From NCBI RefSeq assembly GCF_005435165.1, contig NZ_SGUC01000006.1:79091-143090 (forward strand): DNA of 64,000 nt. Direction: 5' to 3'. The notes beneath the pieces were generated by a model. That model searched no databases. It saw only the letters and a program-made list of their open reading frames with translations, and was not told the DNA's origin. The position numbers and the translations under genes were made by a program. This document shows, one piece after another, positions 60,288-64,000 of this stretch; within the stretch, counting starts at the first letter, position 1; each line of letters starts with the position of its first letter. Source of the DNA: Halorubrum sp. GN11_10-6_MGM (GTDB lineage: Archaea; Halobacteriota; Halobacteria; Halobacteriales; Haloferacaceae).

Positions 60288-60411
60288 GGATATCGACCTT
60301 ATGGCGCGGTTCGTCGCCGACGCTTAAAACGGGTTTGGTCTCGGACGCCCGCCGACGGGAACGCGCCGCGACGGCTCCGCTCCCGGCCGGTCGCATCACT
60401 CCTCCACCGTT

Positions 60412-61143
60412 TCACTCCTCCCACTCCGCGACCGCGCGCACCGGCGACCCGTCGGCGCCGCGCAGGCGGAGCGGAAAGGCGTACAGTCGGAACCGGTCGG
60501 GGAGCCCGTCGAGCGCGCGGAGGTTCTCGACGATCGGGAGCGCGGCGCCCAAAAGCGCGTCGTGGGCGGGAGTCCCGTCCGGTTCGTCGCGCTCGTTCGA
60601 GGCCGCCGGTCCGCCGCCCTCGTTGGGCCCGCCGTCCTCGTTCGGCCTCGCGTCGGCCGTCGGCGTCGGATCCGGCCCGAAGGCGTCGAGGGCGACGCCG
60701 ACGTCCGCCGCCCGGCAGCGCTCCGCGGCGGCCGCGGTGAGGTACGGGTGATCGCGGTACCGGACGGTCCCCCAGTGCGACTCCCAGCCGGTCCGGAGGA
60801 CGAGGAGATCGACGTCGGGGTCGAGGCCGCTCGGATCGGGCAGCGCCTCGGGCGCGACCGCTTCCCGCGGCGCCAACGGCCGACAGTCGACGAGCCGGGC
60901 CTCGAACGCGAACCGTCCGACCGCCCCCTCGTCGATCGGCTCGCCGCCGGGGAGGGTGTGTTTCGGCGCGTCGACGTGGGTTCCGGCGTGGGTCCCGGTC
61001 CGGAGCTCGCTCGTCGCGTACCCGTCGGCCTCGTGGGTCGCGTCGGGCGCGAGGGTCACGTCCGGGTCGCCGGGGTAGGTCGGCATCCCCGTCTCGATCG
61101 GCTGCGAGAGGTCGCGGAACACGGCCGTCGCTCCGCCCGCCAC
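60412..61143 (-). CDS. Cyclase-family metal hydrolase (kynurenine formamidase-like)
   Basis: The 243-residue protein has the metal motif of the cyclase/KynB family, GTHAGTHVDAPKH, with MPTYPGDPDVTL before it and LLVLRTGWESHWG after it. These are manganese or zinc amidohydrolases; formylkynurenine or cyclic amides are possible substrates. An Asn/Asp/Gly/Glu-rich insert (about 165-190) is a haloarchaeal addition. It is a single gene, divergent from the S9 peptidase. Confidence 0.85.
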   Translation of the reverse strand: MAGGATAVFRDLSQPIETGMPTYPGDPDVTLAPDATHEADGYATSELRTGTHAGTHVDAPKHTLPGGEPIDEGAVGRFAFEARLVDCRPLAPREAVAPEALPDPSGLDPDVDLLVLRTGWESHWGTVRYRDHPYLTAAAAERCRAADVGVALDAFGPDPTPTADARPNEDGGPNEGGGPAASNERDEPDGTPAHDALLGAALPIVENLRALDGLPDRFRLYAFPLRLRGADGSPVRAVAEWEE

Positions 61144-61180
61144 GGGGTTAAGTCGGTCGCCGAGGTTCCGCTGCCCGAAC

Positions 61181-61187
61181 GTATAAC
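61181..61187 (+). promoter_or_regulatory. TATA element (gtataac) of the S9 peptidase gene
   Basis: It lies 25-31 bases upstream of the ATG at 61212, the spacing of a leaderless haloarchaeal promoter. Confidence 0.6.
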
Positions 61188-61211
61188 CCCCGCCCGCCGC
61201 AGGGTGGGTTC

Positions 61212-63401
61212 ATGTCGGAACTGCCGCTCGACGCCTACTACGATCTGACCCAGATCGGCGAGGCCGCCGTCTCCCCCGCCGGCGACCGCGTCGCCTTCAC
61301 CGCGACCGAGTACGACCAGGCCGCCGACGAGCCGGTCTCGTCGCTGTTCGTCGCCCCGACCGACGGCTCCCGCGAGCCGCACCGACTGACGAGCGCGTCC
61401 GGTGCCGCCGAACCGACGTGGGGGCCCGACGGCGACCGCCTCGCGTTCGTGGCCGCCCGCGAGCGCGACGCCGAGAAGCGGGTCGGCTGGCGAGACAGGG
61501 ACGACGAGGAGAGCGCGAAGAACGCGGAGGCCGACGAGGGGAGCGCGGAGAGCGAAGACGACGAGGAAGGAGAGTCCGACGGCGACGACCCCCTCGGCGG
61601 CGACGACGAGCCCAAACCGCAGGTGTGGGTGTTCGACCTCGCGCTCGGCGGCGACGCGCGGCAGGTCACCGAGCGCGACGAGGGCGTCGCCGACTTCGAC
61701 TGGTCGCCCGACGGCGACCGGTTGGTGATCGAGTCCCGCGACCCGACCGACGCGGAGGCCGACTACCTCGATCAGGTGCGAGAGGAGGGCGGGCCGATCG
61801 AGACGACCCGACTCCAGCACAAGGTGAACGGCGCGGGGTGGACCGACGACGTGACGCGGTACCTGTTCGTCGTCGACCTCGACGACCCCGAGAGCGACCC
61901 CCGGCGGCTCGACGACGCGTACGGCGGCGGCGCCTTCGAGGATATCGCCGGGATGGACCCGACGTGGGGGCCGGACGACCGGATCGCGTTCACGTCCTGC
62001 CGGCTCGACCGCCCCGACGACACCACCGTCCGAGACCTCTACGTCGTCTCGGCCGACGGCGGCGACGCGGAGCGGCTCACGAGCGGGACCCTCTCGCACG
62101 GCGCGCCGGCGTGGCGCCCGGGGACCGAAACGCTCGCGACCGTCGCGAGCGACCCGGACGACCCGCCCGCCCCGGCCGAGGTGTACCTCGTGGACGCCGA
62201 GGAGGACGGGAGCGGAGGGGGCGGCGACGACCCGGTCTCGCTGACCGCCGCACTCGACCGGACGGTCGCTCGCGGCGGCGGGATCGAGTGGGTCGACGGC
62301 GCGATCTACACCCGGATCGCCGACGAGAGCCGCACGCGGCTGGTCCGCGTCGAGACGGATGGGACCGCCGAGCGCGTCTTCGAGGCGCAGGGCCGCGACC
62401 GCGCCATGGCCGGGTTCGACGTCGCCGCCGACGGGTCGACGGCGGCGGTCGTCTTCTCGCACCCGACCGAGGGGACCGACGTCCACACGGTCGCCGTCGA
62501 CGACCTCGACGCGGCGACCGGCGGGGGCCGCGCAGGTGACGACGCGGCCACCGAGCCCGACTCCCTCCGGCGGCTCACCCGCGTCAACGAGTCGCTCACC
62601 GACGAGTTCGCGATGCCGGAGGCCCGGCGCGTCGAGTGGGAGTCGGCCGGGTGGACGCTCGACGGCGTCCTCTACCACGACCCCGACGTCGACCCCGAGG
62701 CGGGCGACCACCCGCTCGTGGTCGCGATCCACGGCGGGCCGATGTCGTACGACGAGCCGGAGTTCGGCTTCGGCCATGCCGCCCTGACGAGCCGGGGCTA
62801 CCTCGTCTTCCGCCCGAACTACCGCGGCGGCACCTCCCGCGGCCGCGAGTTCACCGCGGAGCTGACCGGGAAGTGGGGGACCGCCGAGGTCGACGACATC
62901 GCGGCCGGCGTCGAGGCGCTCGCGGACCGCGGGTGGGTCGACCCCGACCGCGTGTTCGGCCACGGCTTCTCGTACGGCGGGATCGCGCAGGGGTTCCTCG
63001 TCACCCAGGAGCCGGACCTGTTCGCCGCGGCGGCGCCGGAACACGGCATCTACGACCTGCGGTCGGCGTTCGGCACCGACGACACCCACGTCTGGCTGGA
63101 GGCGGAGTTCGGGCTCCCGTGGGAGGACCCGGAGGCGTACGACGCGTCGACGGCGGTGCTGGACGCGGGGAACATCGAGACGCCGCTTCTGGTGATGGCC
63201 GGCGGGGAGGACTGGCGGTGTCCTCCCTCGCAGTCCGAGCAGCTGTACGTCGCCGCGCGAAAGCGGGGAGTCGACGCCGAGCTGGTGGTCTACCCGGACG
63301 AACACCACAACATCGGCGACCCCGACCGCGCGATCCACCGGCTGGAGAAGATCCTCGGCTGGTACGAGACGCACGACCCGGCCGTCGAGACCGACGACTG
63401 A
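61212..63401 (+). CDS. S9-family prolyl oligopeptidase-type peptidase (acylaminoacyl peptidase-like)
   Basis: A 729-residue cytoplasmic serine peptidase. An N-terminal beta-propeller of WSPDGDRLV-type blades (about 1-450) has an acidic insert around 95-135. The hydrolase follows: VVAIHGGPMSYDEPEFGFG (oxyanion), VFGHGFSYGGIAQGFLV with Ser587, MAGGEDWRCPPSQSEQLY with Asp667, and EHHN with His698/699. It would remove acylated residues or cleave short peptides. Confidence 0.93.
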   Translation: MSELPLDAYYDLTQIGEAAVSPAGDRVAFTATEYDQAADEPVSSLFVAPTDGSREPHRLTSASGAAEPTWGPDGDRLAFVAARERDAEKRVGWRDRDDEESAKNAEADEGSAESEDDEEGESDGDDPLGGDDEPKPQVWVFDLALGGDARQVTERDEGVADFDWSPDGDRLVIESRDPTDAEADYLDQVREEGGPIETTRLQHKVNGAGWTDDVTRYLFVVDLDDPESDPRRLDDAYGGGAFEDIAGMDPTWGPDDRIAFTSCRLDRPDDTTVRDLYVVSADGGDAERLTSGTLSHGAPAWRPGTETLATVASDPDDPPAPAEVYLVDAEEDGSGGGGDDPVSLTAALDRTVARGGGIEWVDGAIYTRIADESRTRLVRVETDGTAERVFEAQGRDRAMAGFDVAADGSTAAVVFSHPTEGTDVHTVAVDDLDAATGGGRAGDDAATEPDSLRRLTRVNESLTDEFAMPEARRVEWESAGWTLDGVLYHDPDVDPEAGDHPLVVAIHGGPMSYDEPEFGFGHAALTSRGYLVFRPNYRGGTSRGREFTAELTGKWGTAEVDDIAAGVEALADRGWVDPDRVFGHGFSYGGIAQGFLVTQEPDLFAAAAPEHGIYDLRSAFGTDDTHVWLEAEFGLPWEDPEAYDASTAVLDAGNIETPLLVMAGGEDWRCPPSQSEQLYVAARKRGVDAELVVYPDEHHNIGDPDRAIHRLEKILGWYETHDPAVETDD

Positions 63402-63458
63402 GCCGACGCGCCGGGCCTCGACCGCGGCGGGAGGCTTCTGGCGGGGACGCTGCCCTCC

Positions 63459-63845
63459 TCAGTGTTCGACGAACTCGACGAGGATGCCACCGGTCGATCG
63501 CGGGTGGAGAAACGCCACCTCGTGGCCCCACGCGCCGGGCCGCGGCTCCTCGTCGACGAGGTCGATCCCGCGGTCGCGGGCGTCGTCGAGCGCGGCCGGG
63601 AGGTCGTCGACCGCGAGCGCGACGTGGTGAACCCCGGGGCCCTCCCGGTCGAGGTAGTCGGCGATCGTCCCGCCCGCGTCCGGTTCGAGCAGCTCGAAGT
63701 AGCCGCCGCCGTCGAGTTCGAGGAAGACGACGCGCATCCCGTCGAACGTCTCCTCGTGTGCGACCGGGGCGTCGAGCAGGCCGCCGAACAGGTCGGCTAA
63801 GTCGGTCGCGTCGCGCGTCGCGACGCCGACGTGGTCGAAGCGCAT
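63459..63845 (-). CDS. mce: Methylmalonyl-CoA epimerase
   Basis: A 128-residue VOC protein: MRFDHVGVATRDATDLADLFGGLLD with His5, EGPGVHHVALAVDDLPAALDDARDRGIDLVDEEPRPGAWGHEVAFLHPRS-type core, and GGILVEFVEH with the metal Glu. HHVALAV and the FLHP...LVEF end are typical of the epimerase. It links propionyl-CoA carboxylation with methylmalonyl-CoA mutase. A ttattg TATA lies 20-33 bases upstream of the ATG. Confidence 0.9.
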   Translation of the reverse strand: MRFDHVGVATRDATDLADLFGGLLDAPVAHEETFDGMRVVFLELDGGGYFELLEPDAGGTIADYLDREGPGVHHVALAVDDLPAALDDARDRGIDLVDEEPRPGAWGHEVAFLHPRSTGGILVEFVEH

Positions 63846-64000
63846 GCGTGAGCGTGGCGTCCCGGAGACAATAAATTGCGGCGGGCGGCGCGACGGCGCG
63901 GGAACGCCGGAGCGGTCGGCATCGGCAGCGACCGGGAACGGGGTCGAGCGCGGCCAAGCGGGGACGTCGAGGGGGGCCAAGTGGGGGCGTCGAGCACGGC
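63846..64000. other. Right end, no gene seen
   Basis: Apart from the TATA of the epimerase gene at about 63865-63878, nothing is supported in the last 155 bases. Two near-identical phrases (gtcgagcgcggccaagcgggg and gtcgaggggggccaagtggg type) form a short repeat. Confidence 0.5.

Overview
The window is a high-GC chromosome segment from a halophilic archaeon of class Halobacteria. The evidence is the strongly acidic proteins, twin-arginine lipoproteins with the haloarchaeal LAGC box, many leaderless starts with a TATA element about 25-30 nt upstream, and archaeal hallmark genes (nop10, aIF2-alpha, S27e, L44e, archaeosine synthase, archaeal lipid reductase, PAC2, HTH-10 regulators). Halorubrum or a close relative is my best guess, mainly from a structured non-coding repeat at 30.5-31.0 kb that I recall from that genus; this needs a search. 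No rRNA, tRNA, CRISPR array or intact insertion sequence was found.

Layout. 0-7 kb: the 3' end of a UvrD-type helicase-nuclease, an MFS transporter, a radical SAM/SPASM enzyme, a DMT exporter and an AT-richer Fic gene. 6.5-15.5 kb: a denitrification block. It holds two DUF2249 proteins, an HTH-10 regulator, a small membrane protein and the reverse-strand order halocyanin, nosZ, a membrane protein, nosD, nosF, nosY. A semipalindrome CGAAC(A/G)(C/T)GTTCG lies upstream of each transcription unit in the block, and an 11/12 match lies upstream of the radical SAM gene. This looks like one anaerobic regulon. 15.6-17.3 kb: an esterase and a ring-cleaving VOC dioxygenase that overlap, like Bacillus MhqD/MhqO. 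17.4-23.3 kb: small membrane and zinc proteins, an AT-rich orphan gene with a HEPN-like motif, menD, a DUF2797 protein and a TRIC/UPF0126 channel.

23.3-28.1 kb: an ABC-2 exporter operon in which one permease is fused to a PrsW-like membrane protease domain, then a DUF21 protein. 28.2-31.5 kb: an SRPBCC protein and an HxlR regulator divergent from DoxX plus a VOC dioxygenase, which resembles the Bacillus CatR/CatD/CatE quinone-stress set, followed by the structured repeat. 31.5-41 kb: acylphosphatase, a phosphohexomutase, a BMP-type nucleoside ABC transporter (lipoprotein, double ATPase, two permeases), geranylgeranyl reductase and a Rieske protein. 41-52 kb: a membrane protein, an M20 amidohydrolase, a PPOX protein, archaeosine synthase, a glutamine amidotransferase, MATE and EamA transporters, a 7TM histidine kinase and a UbiA prenyltransferase. 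52-64 kb: VOC proteins, a REC-PAS-GAF-GAF histidine kinase, a thiolase with its DUF35 partner, two tiny C4HC3 zinc-finger proteins in AT-rich DNA, the conserved block L44e-S27e-aIF2-alpha-Nop10-PAC2, a cyclase, an S9 peptidase and methylmalonyl-CoA epimerase.

The most interesting points are the shared semipalindrome of the nos block, the archaeal catechol/quinone-stress modules, the paired C4HC3 mini-proteins, the HEPN-like orphan, the permease-PrsW fusion and the structured non-coding repeat.
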